DNA of 64,000 nt from Gerris lacustris (GCA_951217055.1 OX578277.1:55757044-55821043); one strand, 5' to 3'. Shown: positions 46,201 through 55,690, counted from the first letter of the stretch. Program-made: numbers and translations. The notes: generated by a model from the sequence alone, not told the origin.

Positions 46201-48367
46201 CGATAGCAAGCAATTAAATAAAGTAAATGTTACAAAGAAATATAATATTTCCGCAAAATAATTGTTTGATTTATAGTAGGTACATTTCGCATCTAGTGCG
46301 GAAAGTAGCATTTTGCATGCGAGTGTAGAGTTTGCACCCGAGCGTCAGCGAGGGTAGTAAAACCACACGAGTAAAGCAAAATGCCGATTTCGCACGAGAT
46401 GCGTACCGTACTTTATCTACGATTGTCAGATTTTAATAATAAATTCAGAAAAAAAACTTCCTGTACGTAAGTTCGTATTTGTCTTTTGATAAAAATGGCA
46501 TTGATTCATTAGTTGTATTTGTGCTGAATTAATTATTTCGGGAGGCGTACTATTCTCCTCATATTTGTCATAATCACTTAAATCACTCAATGTTTTTCAC
46601 AAAAAACTCGATATAAACTGTTACTTTTATTGTACAAAAAGTAATAGTACATTACGCGTCGAGTGCGGAAAGTAGCATTTTGCATGCGATGCGAGTGTGG
46701 AGTTTGCACCCGAGCGACAGCGAGGGTAGTAAAACCACACGAGCAATACAAAATGCCGTTTTCGCACGAGTTGCGTACCGTACTTTATCTACGATTGTTA
46801 GATTTAAATAATAAATACAGAAAAAAATTAACTTCCTGTATGTACGTTCGAATTTCTCTTTTGATAAAGATGACATTAATTCATTAGTTGTATTTTGTAC
46901 CGAATTGATACTTCGGGAGGCGTATTATTCTCCTCATATTCGTCATAATCATTTAAATCACTCATTGATTTTCACAAAAACCTCGATATAAACAGTTACT
47001 TTTATTAAACAAACAGCAAATTACCACCCTAGGGCGGTAAAAAAGAGGAATTCTTCAGAATTATGAGACGCGCATGCACAATGAATACAAGTACGTAAAG
47101 AATCACTTTCTACGCATCTATATATTACAAATCTATAAGTTACAAGTTACGAAATATAAACATTGTATCTCTGCTGTGATGCGTAGAAATTGATTCTTTA
47201 CATACTTGTATTCATTGCGCATGCGCATCTCATAATTCTGAAGAATTCTTCGCCTTTACAACTCGCTAATCGTGAGTAGCGAGTTTGTTTACCCACCCTT
47301 GATGCGTAAATATCTATTTACTTATGATAAATATAATTGAAAAACTAAAATTGAGATTTTTGTCAATAAACTGATTAATGATGCTCCCTGAGCTATATAA
47401 CCCATGATGCTTAAGTTCAAAAATAATGATAGTATATTTAGAGTTATACATTCTGCAATTTTTTTCATATATTTTTTTTTAGTTTTTAGAGATATGGAAG
47501 TTGTTAGTTGCCTAACAAGTTCTTGTTGCGTGTTAAGAATACAAATTATACAATGATATAGTAATAGGTCATTGTGTACTAAAATTATCGTCGGCGTCGG
47601 CTATTCAAAGACTTGACAAAAACAAGTCAGAATTCTTTCAACTCAGAAGCTGAGTTCATCCAGTAAAATGGAATTACTGAATGAATCACAAAGCTTGCTA
47701 TGTATACTGTTATAGAACCCTCAATGAACAAGAGAACTCAGCTAAAAAATGTAAAATAAATTAGTCAGACCAAGCTTAAATTAAGGAGGTAACACTTTAG
47801 GAGTACTTTATCTTATTAAAAGATTAACCACTGAAGCAAGAAATCTGGACTAAACAAACAAAAGAAAATATTGTTTTGTCTAGAAAATAAATTATTTTCA
47901 TTATAAAAAAATCTCTAATTTTATCACATCATTTACGGGAACAAGCAATAACATTATTTGTAACATACTCAGCTAATCCCCGTTAAGAACGCATATACAA
48001 AATTTCGGTAAAAGAATTTTAAACTTTTGGACGCGGAACTGTTAAGCTCGATAACGCATATTTGTAAATTAAATTGATTCACCAATTAGTATAACTAGAA
48101 TAATCAACAATAATAATAGAAATAAATGTTAAATATAAATAAAATAAAATATTATTGTAGAATTTTTGAACAGAATCACGACCATATTCTACCTTCACCC
48201 TTATTTACCATTTCATATAAAAATAAATCAATATTTCTGCCATATCTGATTAATAATTATTACATCAAATATTTCTGAGTAATTTCTTACCTCTTCAAGG
48301 AGGCGGGTCACCGCTTCTATATCGCTATACGTTTTTGTCATCTGACTAACTCGTTGACCGCAAAGCA
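20905..48367 (-). CDS. milt: Milton/TRAK kinesin adaptor, 12 exons (5' end missing)
   Basis: Spliced CDS join on the minus strand: 48367-48291, 42995-42794, 40431-40241, 36072-35923, 35245-35110, 34921-34555, 33656-33503, 32343-32158, 31596-31460, 23509-23187, 21410-21301, 21213-20905 (stop TAG). It totals 2342 nt and gives 779 residues after a partial first codon; all introns are GT-AG and every junction keeps frame. Family knowledge: Milton/TRAK proteins bind kinesin-1 (and dynein-dynactin) through an N-terminal coiled coil (HAP1_N) and Miro/RhoT on the outer mitochondrial membrane, driving mitochondrial transport. Seen here: [18 protein letters not shown], a CC1-box-like TARIGKELL, a long coiled coil, [15 protein letters not shown] (Spindly-motif-like), [24 protein letters not shown], and the C-terminus [12 protein letters not shown]. 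Vertebrate TRAK1 is about 950 residues, so an N-terminal part is missing. Family assignment is very likely; exon completeness is less sure. Confidence 0.93.
21301..21410 (-). CDS. milt: milt exon, basic linker
   Basis: 110 nt; finishes a phase-1 codon (making Gly) and ends in phase 0 (AAG|GTAAAC). It encodes [36 protein letters not shown], basic and proline-rich. Only an 87-bp intron separates it from the last exon. Confidence 0.9.
22395..22590 (-). repeat. tRNA-derived SINE in milt intron
   Basis: On the minus strand TAGCGGTCTAGGAGG looks like an A box and GGGGTTCATAGCCCC like a B box within a GC-rich head, followed by a non-tRNA body. It lies in the intron 21411-23186; the rest of that intron holds nothing recognised. 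Confidence 0.5.
23187..23509 (-). CDS. milt: milt exon, Ser/Thr/Pro-rich C-terminal region
   Basis: 323 nt; finishes a phase-2 codon and ends in phase 1 (CCAG|GTATGT). The acceptor TTTTCCAG after a pyrimidine tract was chosen because it is the one that joins the upstream exon in frame; the open frame itself extends about 50 nt further 5'. It encodes [40 protein letters not shown], an imperfect SVTREV/SITRDV/SVRDQ repeat, a proline-rich tract and an acidic [16 protein letters not shown]. Likely disordered. The STPV...RRSS part recalls TRAK CTPRRLSLAES. Confidence 0.88.
23872..25153. mobile_element. Long-TIR element in milt intron
   Basis: Ends of about 90 bp are near-perfect reverse complements (23872-23963 and 25063-25153), containing GCCGAGAGAATGT, ATAAATCGATCTTGGG and AACTATCGACTTCACTTC. 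A TA dinucleotide flanks both sides, suggesting a Tc1/mariner-like target. No transposase is visible. Inside are a 26-bp tandem repeat and an inverted copy of part of it. Confidence 0.75.
24323..24426 (+). repeat. 26-bp tandem repeat, 4 copies
   Basis: The unit starts AAAATGTTATATATTTTTTA; copies begin at 24323, 24349, 24375 and 24401, with one C substitution in the last. An inverted segment follows at 24430-24500. Confidence 0.9.
26112..27270. mobile_element. TIR element AGGTTTGTTCCAACCAC
   Basis: The left end AGGTTTGTTCCAACCAC (26112) and its reverse complement ending at 27270 are flanked by AAT on both sides (a 3-bp duplication). A further internal GTTGTTCCAACTA occurs at about 26218. No transposase frame was recognised, so the superfamily is unassigned. 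Confidence 0.65.
28080..28130 (+). repeat. tRNA-like B box fragment
   Basis: CCAGGTTCAATTCCCAGCC is a B-box-like sequence directly left of the piggyBac insertion; probably the tail of a tRNA-headed SINE. No A box was found. Confidence 0.3.
28191..28256. repeat. GC-rich imperfect palindrome at piggyBac left end
   Basis: CGGCACGCCGCGTATGTGCG followed by a CCGCCGCACATGTGCGGGG complement. It is markedly GC-rich against an AT-rich surround; probably a subterminal binding region. Confidence 0.6.
29479..30457 (+). pseudogene. piggyBac transposase pseudogene
   Basis: Reads [20 protein letters not shown] from ATG 29479, then an acidic region, then [40 protein letters not shown], a hallmark of the DDE_Tnp_1_7 family, and [18 protein letters not shown], which carries the first catalytic aspartate. 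In-frame stops follow NVSYR, NAYA and DKFL, and a one-base insertion near 30231 shifts frame just before SIDESM. It ends [11 protein letters not shown]; the remaining catalytic residues and the Cys-rich tail are absent. Dead. Confidence 0.9.
30459..30606 (+). repeat. Direct repeat inside piggyBac right end
   Basis: Two near-identical 48-bp segments (about 30459-30506 and 30557-30606) share TTATTATGAC.TACGCTAT and AGCGTAAATT.TTATG. Confidence 0.75.
31460..31596 (-). CDS. milt: milt exon, acidic segment and YTYTNST motif
   Basis: 137 nt, phase 0 in, phase 2 out (CACAG|GTTTGC). It encodes [20 protein letters not shown], then [20 protein letters not shown]. The second part aligns with the TRAK NSTFTFTTCRILHPSDELTRVT block. 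The following intron is about 8 kb (23510-31459) and hosts several transposons. Confidence 0.92.
32158..32343 (-). CDS. milt: milt exon, [11 protein letters not shown] conserved block
   Basis: 186 nt, phase 0 at both ends; acceptor CTTTTTAG|GGA, donor CAT|GTAAGT. It encodes [40 protein letters not shown] and [13 protein letters not shown]. This is the best-conserved block of the Milton domain ([24 protein letters not shown]). Confidence 0.97.
33503..33656 (-). CDS. milt: milt exon, DLEQAVNRL segment
   Basis: 154 nt, finishes a phase-2 codon and ends in phase 0 (CAT|GTTAGT). It encodes [31 protein letters not shown] and on to DSLFSH. It aligns with the TRAK segment HDLETALRRLSLRRENYL in the Milton-specific region after HAP1_N. 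Confidence 0.9.
33942..34248. mobile_element. MITE with AGGGGGCTACACACC ends
   Basis: A 28-bp inverted end (AGGGGGCTACACACCTTACG continuing with ATTATCTG) at both sides. TTA precedes the left end; the right flank is T-rich so the duplication is imperfect. Harbinger-like by end pattern. It lies in the intron 33657-34554. Confidence 0.75.
34555..34921 (-). CDS. milt: milt exon with Spindly-like motif and RVFETVR block
   Basis: 367 nt; finishes a phase-1 codon and ends in phase 2 at CCTTT|GTAAGT. It starts [10 protein letters not shown], a basic patch, then [27 protein letters not shown] and [13 protein letters not shown], followed by a serine/glycine-rich stretch and a run of prolines. [10 protein letters not shown] aligns with TRAK DSLAAEIEG, the region of the Spindly-type dynactin-binding motif. 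RVFETVR is a family signature. Confidence 0.95.
35110..35245 (-). CDS. milt: milt exon, end of HAP1_N coiled coil
   Basis: 136 nt, phase 0 in, phase 1 out; acceptor TTTTTGTAG|ATG, donor GATA|GTATGT. It encodes [20 protein letters not shown] then [20 protein letters not shown] and EEVKD. The [14 protein letters not shown] part matches the TRAK ELRELEDKYAE region near the end of the kinesin-binding coil. Confidence 0.9.
35923..36072 (-). CDS. milt: milt exon, divergent coiled-coil segment
   Basis: 150 nt (50 codons), phase 0 at both ends; acceptor GCTTAG|GAA, donor CAG|GTTGGC. It encodes [20 protein letters not shown] and a further 30 coiled-coil residues ending TQNRDQ. It sits where most family members have a conserved block with QQEEI and LLSQIVDLQ signatures. 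Those signatures are absent, yet the distance to the next conserved motif (LKDKY) is as in TRAK1 within a residue or so. It is either a diverged version or an alternative cassette exon. As the exon is symmetric, its inclusion cannot be proved by frame. Confidence 0.8.
37145..37238. repeat. (AT)47 microsatellite
   Basis: Uninterrupted AT dinucleotides over 94 bp in the intron 36073-40240. Confidence 0.98.
37290..38260 (+). other. Possible LTR-retrotransposon debris
   Basis: A less AT-rich block in the intron 36073-40240. TTTGGCGGGGACTC (37302) and TCTTGGCGACCCATCC (38229) recall the TGGCG primer-binding starts downstream of insect LTRs. No paired LTRs, gag or pol were found. Weak call. Confidence 0.25.
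39160..39240 (-). repeat. tRNA-like SINE head
   Basis: On the minus strand CTAGCTCTGTGTTAGAGCAC then TTGGCTATAGACC resembles the D-stem and anticodon region of a tRNA (A box). The B-box region is degenerate. Confidence 0.4.
40241..40431 (-). CDS. milt: milt exon, poly-glycine insert and coiled coil
   Basis: 191 nt, completes a phase-1 codon and ends in phase 0 (AAG|GTTTAT, a weaker donor). It encodes ESGVWPGLD, then seven glycines from a GGA/GGG run, then a coil: [20 protein letters not shown] and on to EEQESSLVK. The coil matches the TRAK segment before the DCV block. The glycine run is a triplet repeat and may vary in length between alleles. Confidence 0.93.
41001..41330. mobile_element. 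Decayed Penelope-type terminus bounded by inverted repeat
   Basis: TTTTCTTTTGTGTCTTCAGG at about 41015 and its complement near 41295 bound the segment. Inside, 41189-41228 is a degenerate version of the hammerhead-like end of the 14-17 kb Penelope copies (CAGGTTTGAAAATGTCTC). Located in the intron 40432-42793, where nothing else was recognised. Confidence 0.5.
42794..42995 (-). CDS. milt: milt exon, HAP1_N coiled coil with CC1-box-like segment
   Basis: 202 nt, phase 0 in and phase 1 out, donor ATG|GTGAGT. It starts [20 protein letters not shown] and continues as heptad-rich coil to [18 protein letters not shown]. The [11 protein letters not shown] segment aligns with the TRAK CC1 box (family form AAxxG, used to contact dynein light intermediate chain). 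Here the first alanine of the pair is threonine. Confidence 0.95.
44600..45880. repeat. Diverged tandem array rich in GTAC
   Basis: Units of roughly 640 bp. Matching blocks at 44941-45200 and 45570-45835 share ACTGTACCGTTTTTG, ATAGGATCGGG/ACAGGATCGGG, a GGGTACA segment, CGGCCG.GTTT and TATCGTTGGAAA. Partial relatives occur at 44391 and 44620. GTAC and its extension GGTACC are repeatedly palindromic. No gene recognised. Confidence 0.7.
46279..47012. repeat. Tandem duplication of a hairpin-bearing unit
   Basis: Two copies (46279-46645 and 46647-47012) are offset by 367-375 bp. Each starts with a CpG-rich foldback (46288-46403 and 46656-46774): CGCATCTAGTGCGG...GCATTTTGC against GCAAAATGCC...CGCACGAGATGCG. 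The remainder includes TTCGGGAGGCGTA and a CTCGATATAAAC end. Confidence 0.85.
47048..47248. repeat. 200-bp foldback (MITE-like)
   Basis: Arms of about 70 bp: GAATTCTTCAGAATTATGAG at the left and its complement at the right, containing CGCATGC..AATGAATACAAG and TTTCTACGCATC. The loop of about 60 bp is AT-rich. Confidence 0.85.
48291..48367 (-). CDS. milt: milt exon, start of HAP1_N coiled coil
   Basis: 77 nt, the first exon that can be recognised. The acceptor is a T-rich tract ending ATAG and the donor is GAG|GTAAGA. It begins with the last two bases of a codon and ends in phase 0. It reads [20 protein letters not shown] followed by RLLEE, the canonical opening of HAP1_N. The preceding exon must end one base into a codon; no such exon was found between here and 64000. 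Confidence 0.93.
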
Positions 48368-48686
48368 CTATAACAAACAAATTAAACATTGAAATTAATG
48401 GACAAATCTAAGAAAAGCATTTTATTAAATTAATTTAGGAGGATTTATTAAAAGAAATTGATAAGAAGCATATATAGTAACAGTCAACATTCATAATATG
48501 TTAACTATATTATGAATAAAATTATTTTAAATGAAACTTAAAGAGTAGATAAAGTAAATAAACAGATAAAAAACTGAAACATATGAAGATGAAAACAAAA
48601 TAGTTAGGAGTTGATTCCTAGACTCGATTGTAATAAAAACAAACTAGCAATAGTACAACTAAGTGTTTCTTTATTTAATTTGAGAG

Positions 48687-48796
<110 letters not shown>

Positions 48797-49027
48797 CATA
48801 ATTTTATAAAACACCCACATTTAACGTGATAATACGTTCAATACACAAATCGAGCCACTTATTTCAATTAGCGAAAATAACCCAGGAAGACTTTTAATTT
48901 AAAATATGCAAATTTATGGTTTTCCGAGTGATTTGATAAGAAAATTGAACTTTTGATAAGAGTTGAATAAAGCTAGCCAGGATATGACGTAAGCACAATG
49001 GTTTCTTTCAACCGTGCACCTACTCAC

Positions 49028-49080
49028 CTTCCTCTAGCTTTCAGATCGGACGATTTTTGTTTCTGTTTAGGGCGAGGCAT
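49028..49080 (-). other. Possible short coding exon (MPRPKQKQKSSDLKARG)
   Basis: An ATG at 49080 opens a 17-codon lysine-rich frame that ends exactly at a consensus donor (AAG|GTGAGT). It lies about 660 bp upstream of the first recognised milt exon. It ends in phase 2, which would break the frame if joined directly to 48367, so it is not a simple first exon of that transcript. It could precede an unseen exon, belong to a repeat, or be chance. Confidence 0.2.
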
Positions 49081-49253
49081 CAGACAAGATATTCCTTTAA
49101 TTTTGGGTATTATTGTGTTTTCAGATATTCTGCGTATTTTTTTATACGTAGAATATATGCAATTAAAAAAATAAAATAAAATAAAAAAATCAAGAAATCT
49201 ACACTATACAAGACTTTGGGAAATACTAGAATATACTAAGCTGAGTTTAAGTC

Positions 49254-49290
49254 CTCTTAAGTCCCTTTAGTCGCTGAAGGGACTTAAGAG
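49254..49290. repeat. 37-nt perfect hairpin
   Basis: CTCTTAAGTCCCTTTAG, loop TCG, CTGAAGGGACTTAAGAG: a 17-bp stem with one G-T pair and a three-base loop. Confidence 0.85.
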
Positions 49291-50463
49291 AGTAATACAA
49301 TATTAATTCAGGAAAATCTTTTTAACTGAAACCTCAGAAACAAAATTCTTACTGGCCTCAGATTTCCGTAAAGAGTATATATATTTCCTTTAACTATCTA
49401 TAACATAATATGACTTTTCAAGGACTTAAATCCTTTCGAAAACTGTTGAATAAAAAAAAAATTATTTCTCTTCCTTGTCAATCTAATCCTCATTCTCATT
49501 ACCGTTTAATGCCTGAAGTTCTATTCTCGGCTCTTTAAGTCAACAATGATTGTAGCCAAATGGATACGTAGAAAAGTTCCACAAGAACCAGCTCATTAAC
49601 ATTTTTTACTAAGAAACTTAAGGACGAGGCGCTTAAGATTTCAAACAGGACCATTGCATTATTTCCACCCAGAATTAAGTTTAAATTAGCTGTAAAAGCA
49701 CCAGACAGACCGAGTTTTAAAAATAAAATCAGGTAAGCTGAACAATTACACCAATAACCGTTTTAAAAACGTCGATGAACGGTCTTATTCACAAAAATAA
49801 ATAATTAATTACGTTTGCAAATTATCTAGTATAAAATTGGAAAAAAAGGTTACATTCGGATCTTTTTTACTACTCTGATACAAGTTGAAACAGCGGCTTC
49901 TGACATGTGGTAAATATAAGATACCTTCAAAAGAAAAAAAGAAGAAAAATAGGACAAATCAAAAAATGATAAAAAATATTGGCATGCAGGTATCATATAT
50001 TCATAGAATGACTCCCAAGGGAAGCCGTCCTATTTTAACAGAATTTCCTCTGCCAGGGGGATTCCGTATTCATGACTTCGATCTGAGCTCGAGCTTAAGG
50101 GTGTTGGGAAGAGGGTTGCGTCCGAGGCAAGATAAACGTGTTTTATACCTGGACTTACAACAACCTAAATTGTTTAACTTTTAACCTACATCAGAGACTC
50201 AAAGACTTCAAAAGGTAGTAGGAGAAAAGACACAAAATTAATTGTTCGCACTTTTTTCTATTCCGTTTATTATTATAATTTCTTTTATACCATAGAGATG
50301 ATTATTATCGGACAAAATGATAACTTCAACACTGACACTTGCGAAATTTGTATCGAACCCGCATGTCCTCGAATCATAGAAGCGTGGGGGAGGATTGCTT
50401 GGAGAAGAACCAAACAAAAAAATAGTTTGAAAACAATGGATCATTAATATATATTTAGCTCCT
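49291..50463. other. Upstream stretch without recognised gene
   Basis: AT-rich. A 54-codon open frame on the plus strand (49577-49733) ends at a donor-like CAGGTAAGC but shows no family resemblance. A second open frame at 49885-50184 is not recognised either. Confidence 0.4.
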
Positions 50464-52291
50464 GGGTCGTTTTCAAATAAATTGGGCATTTGGCTTTTTC
50501 TAAATGTTGAAAAATAAAAAAATAAAAGTTAGAAAATTTCGACATTTTTGATACACCCTGGTCCCTTTACTATCCTAATTATGTTTTCGGGCAATTATAC
50601 GCGAGTTCTATGCATCCTGATTTTTTAAGGTTTATTTTTGTATTTAAAATTTTTAAGTCACAAACGTTACCATTGAAAACTGCACTATTTAATACTTACC
50701 TCAGTTTTCCTGCAGTAATAATCGTTTTAAATAAGCAATTTAATCACATAACGTGTAAGAAACCCTCATTTATTCAATTTTAATCGTAAAATGTAAATAA
50801 ATTACCAACATGTGTCACATACGTTACCTACAATAATAGAAAAGTTCCAATATTTTTAGATTCAAAGCTGATAATTTTAAAGTAATGAGCTATAATTGTT
50901 ATAAAACCATATTTTAAACAAAACAATATACTTCCTTGTATAAATTATAAGCAAAAGTATTTTTCAGAAAAAAAAGAAATTCATATATTTGAGTAACGTA
51001 CGTGACATAGGAAAATAAGTTGCAATGGGAAAATAAAAATGTAAAATACACCAATGAAAAAATCTTATTTTTTTAAATATTATATATTTATATGTGTCTT
51101 AAATATATTTTTAAGAAAATTCATTGCACTTTAATCATTGCAAAAAGAAACGATTTTACGCAAAATAATAGAAATGACAATAATAAAATATTAAGTTAAA
51201 AAAAAGATCGTATAACATGAGTAACAACTATTTGTATCACAATTAATTCCCAATTTTTCATCCAATCGTTTTTCTTAGTGAAATGTTGATAATTCGTGAC
51301 AAGAAACACATTTGAAAATAAAATTTATAAATTAAGCACATACTACGTTACCAAAAAAATTCTAAAAAGTAACGTCTGTGACAGGTAACGTACGGGACAA
51401 TCAAAATCTATTTTAAAATATATCTATGAAAAAACATTATAAGCTAAAATAATTAGACTCGTTAAGATAAGAATCTAAAAACCGACCACGTAACAACAAT
51501 TACATTTGAATATTAATAGCATTTCATAGTGAGAAGGTGGTAACGTCTGTGACATTGAATTAAAATACGCGCTATGTTTTTGTAGTTGACTTGATGTAGC
51601 GTCGCTCCTGATGAACAGGAACATGGCAACTTAAGGTACAACTGTATACATCAACGGGTCTAAAAACGTCATCCATAAGTTCCAACCCCCTTGTTCCCTC
51701 CCCACCATATGCAGTATATTCGGTACGTAGTTTTTCACACCAAAGTTGGGGGGACAGCTATATTCTGACTTTATAACAATACCTTCGTTATAATAGAAGG
51801 AAATCTGTTATAGACTCTCGTAGCCAAGGCACTATAAAAAATTGAACCAAGTATCATTTTAATCTCTAACTGAATTTTTAATCTATTTAATTAAATTGAT
51901 ATTATTTATCTTTTTGTATATAATTTAGTTATGATTTATTTTTTAGTTGTTGATTGACCTGAACAAAACTTTTGTACTTTTTATGTGTAACTGTTTCAAA
52001 TAAATATATTATTAGGTATATTATTTTAATCCAACAGCTATAACATATAGTTAAATCTTTGTGAAAATTAGAAAATATACCCGGGGACAGTAATGTACGG
52101 GACATTTTTTTTTTTTAAATTGATTAAAAATTTTGTTGATGGTTGTATTTAAAATTTAAAAGCAGAAAAATGTTCCTTTCATTCTCCTTAAAAGAACGCA
52201 TTAATTAAAATTAAAAATTTCCGTATACTTTCTGAGTTAAACGTCTTCAAAGGTCGGGGACATGAAATGCCCAATTTATTTGAAAACGACC
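50464..52291. mobile_element. 1.8-kb unit with inverted ends and GTAACGT motifs
   Basis: GGGTCGTTTTCAAATAAATT (50466) and its reverse complement (ending about 52291) bound the segment. Within it, variants of GTAACGTNYGNGACA occur at about 50815, 50995, 51369, 51386, 51539 and 52087. No long frame on either strand. The target duplication is unclear. Confidence 0.45.
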
Positions 52292-53435
52292 CTCCCCTTT
52301 TTTCGGGTCTATTATTATTTACCTAAAGGCAAATTAGTAGAAAAAGTAGGTTAAAAAAAATTAACAAAGTTATTGCTTAAATAATTTTATACTTTAGTTT
52401 TAATAATTCAATCATTTGAAAATAAATTTACAAAAGATAAAATAGTTTCCTGAATCAAATAAAATCAAAGGGGACAAAAAGAAATGTAGAAAATAAGAAA
52501 ATATAGCTGATGGTCGATACAATGCAGAAGAAATAAATAACTGAACTGCATAAAAGGAAAAAAATAACTGCGTTGAAAATCTGTTAAGCTCAATTACATT
52601 AACTTTACTATCACAACAAAGCAAAGTAAAGAAAGTTATAAATCAATTTAAACTTTGGAAATGAAACCCCGAGCTTGTTCCAAAGTTGTAACACTGAAAG
52701 TAGTGAGAGATTAAATATAAGAGAACTGACCCAAATGTAAGCGAAACAAAGGACCAACTCAAGCCCTTCAGTAAGTAACCATCCTTGGCTATTAATCTTT
52801 ATAATAGCTTAAGACTGTGATAAGCTTTTATCACATCAACTTTTAAAACATGCCACCAAGGTATTGTTCAATTTTTTTAAGGATAAATAAAAAAAACTCC
52901 AAGATGCGGGGTTAGTGTTTCGTTCTATGAGTAGTGTAAACTTAGCAATTGCCATAAGATAGATATAAATACTAAACTTAGATGTAATAAGTGGAAGTAT
53001 TAATAAACGTAACCATAAAGGTTAGTCGTCGACAAATTTAAATAGGAGTAGATTTGAAAAACTATATTACTATATGTATAATTCAGTAACAATAGTTAGT
53101 ATAGACGAACAAGTTTAAAGTAAGTGATAACCTCATTTAAAGACCCCATAAAAAACATAAATAGCCAACGGCAAATATATAAACAAAACTAAAGTTTAAT
53201 TTCTTAATATTCATTTTTAAAAAGATAAAATCATCAGGGGTACTCAATACTCACTAAATAAATAACACACAGTGCAGCACTTAATAAAAAGTTATTCTTT
53301 TCTATTGAAATTATTACTAGTAGAGCTTTAAAATTTTTATTGATTTTAAATTAATAAAGATGAAATTATAATTTCATGATTTCTCATTTAAAGCAAAAAT
53401 TATAATTTAATTTTTTTTTAATATTAAATAGCGTG
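52292..53435. other. AT-rich stretch without recognised gene
   Basis: No TIRs, promoter boxes or coding frames recognised. Confidence 0.6.
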
Positions 53436-53640
53436 GGTTTTCGGTGAAATCCGTGTCATGAAGGGGCTGAAGTCCAACGTTTCGCTTCCACTACTGGAAG
53501 CATTTACAAGGCTGTGATGCATCGTAATATTATAACGTGACGCATGATTTACCAGATGTTACTTCACGCGGATATCACCGGAAAACCAAACTAGTTATTG
53601 CGAGTCAACCCGCGGAGGCCTATTATACTACACAACATGT
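53436..53640 (-). mobile_element. Solo Penelope-type terminus
   Basis: Bounded by GGTTTTCGGTGAAATCCGTG and, near 53567-53587, its complement. It carries a hammerhead-like motif and the AAACCAAACTAGTTATT..GAGT tail that also marks the 8.46-8.88 kb copies. Confidence 0.55.
53472..53510 (-). ncRNA. Hammerhead-like motif with perfect stem II
   Basis: Minus strand CTTGTAAAT, then GCTTCCA GTAG TGGAAGC (seven paired bases), then GAAACGTTGGAC. The stem is compensated relative to the 8.5-kb copies (final A to G restores pairing). Confidence 0.45.
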
Positions 53641-55690
53641 TTTTATTTTATTTAATATTCTGTTTAAATAATAAAGTTTCAGTTTAAATTCAAAAGAACA
53701 TAATAATAAATCTAATTATAGAATCAATACAATATTTTCCTAAGGGGGGGGGGGGGGGGGGGGGAATGAATAATACTAATTCATTAGTTTTATTTTCATA
53801 AGTTAACCTAAAGCTTCATGTCCATTCTTTAATCTGACACATCGCTAGTTCTATACTGTGCAATACACCTATATAATCGAAAATGTTCTATAATGATACT
53901 CAAAATGTCTCATTTATAATATGTGGCATCTCTTTTTTACCAATCTGCCAACAAAGTTTCTTAATAAAACCTGTGTTAGAGGAGAAATATCCAAAAAGAG
54001 GAGAAGTAAACAATTTTATAGTAAGATTTTAATTGAAAGTTTTAAACTACAACTTTCACTTGATCTATGAACTTCCCTCTTGTTTCTTTGAAGGAAATTA
54101 AACCAGTTCTCAATCCTTCTTTATTTACGATAAAAAAGGCTTTAAAGTCTTTGAATAAATTAATATAAATATAAAGGGAGACCGGCACCATTGGAAATCT
54201 ATGACTGCCTTGTTAGATAAACTTGGCAATTTCTTTAGGTTGAAAACTCACTGCTCCAAGGTCTGGAAATAGAGCTAGGTGAATCAATGGGAAGAATGTG
54301 ATGGTTTTAGATCACGCAATGTCTACTTAAGTCTGTTTTATTGCATGCATTTAACGGCTCTTCGCCTATTTTACTAATAATAGTTGATGAGTAGGTGTCT
54401 GAAAAATTTTAAGATTTAATTGGATTAATCCGATTTACGAAATAATCCGCAAAGCCCTTTCTTCATGGATGTCTCAATTTTTTCTCAAAAGCAGAGGAAA
54501 ATCAAACTCAATTTTTTCCCTAAATCCGGGTAGGTCATGGATTTTTTATAGACATAAAATATCAAACACAATGTTTCAATTATTATCATTCACACATTTT
54601 ACATAATTATTAATTAGTATGGCAGTATCATAAAGAATATATAATAATATATTAACGAATATACGAGTATAACAGTGAATTAAATAATATAATGTAAGGT
54701 AAAAGGTACTAATGCCAATTTAATTAATTAGTAGCCAAGTTAGTTTAAAACATAATAAAATGGATAATAAATTACGGCTTAGTTTAAAGATAATAATTTA
54801 AGACCACTTAATTTAATTTGCAAGTTCCCTAACGTAAAAAGTTTTATGTTAAAAGTTATTTACTCGAACTAGAATTTGATACCCTTATTCCTTGAAATCA
54901 ATACTCTATAGTTCAGTTCATTGAGCAGTATAATTGACTCTTGAGTTGGTAATAATTGCATTTACTTTCACGCAAAAAATAAAGGGTTTTTAAATATATA
55001 TTTTACGACGAAGAAAATATTTCTATATTCTCCAACTTTTAAGTTAACATTATAAATCCTAGATAAAATGAAATAATCTACTTAAATAAATAAAAACCCA
55101 AAGAATAATAAGGACAAAACCCTAGCAAAATTTAAATAATGATTTGAAGTTATAAGATATTTAGTCTAGTTAGCTAGTCTCATATTTAGCTAAGATATAA
55201 GATATTAAGTAGTTTCATTATCTGGTATAGTTGTGTATTCCCTGATTGCCTACAACCTAATTGGCTGATTCATAGTTCGCACTATGACACATTTTAACTT
55301 CTACAATGACCATCAGGGTCATCAAAAGAACTAAACAATTCTTTCTGTGTATCTTTTTAACCGATATAATAACTAATACAAAGTTCAGACCTTAAACCAG
55401 TTGCTACCTTTTTTATACATTTAAATTATTACAATAAAATAAAAAAATCACAGGGAAGTAGTTTGGTAGATTATTATAGGCACATATAAGTTATTATATG
55501 CTAAAATAACATTTTAGTATTTTCCCATTCAGCCCTATATGAAAGTAAAAAATCGATCCGAGACAAATCAGACAAACTTTCTCATATTCGAGTTCATAAT
55601 TATTTAGCCCAGTGTTTTCCATTTATTAGTTTTCGTATGTAAATTTAATTATTATTGAACATTACATCAAAATTTATCATAAAAATAACA
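53641..55690. other. AT-rich stretch with a 21-base G run
   Basis: The G run is at 53744-53764. No gene, TIR or RNA feature recognised elsewhere in the stretch. Confidence 0.6.

Noticed and set aside
49028..49080. Calling this the first milt exon
   Set aside because: Phase 2 end joined to 48367 gives an early stop, so it is listed only as a possible exon.
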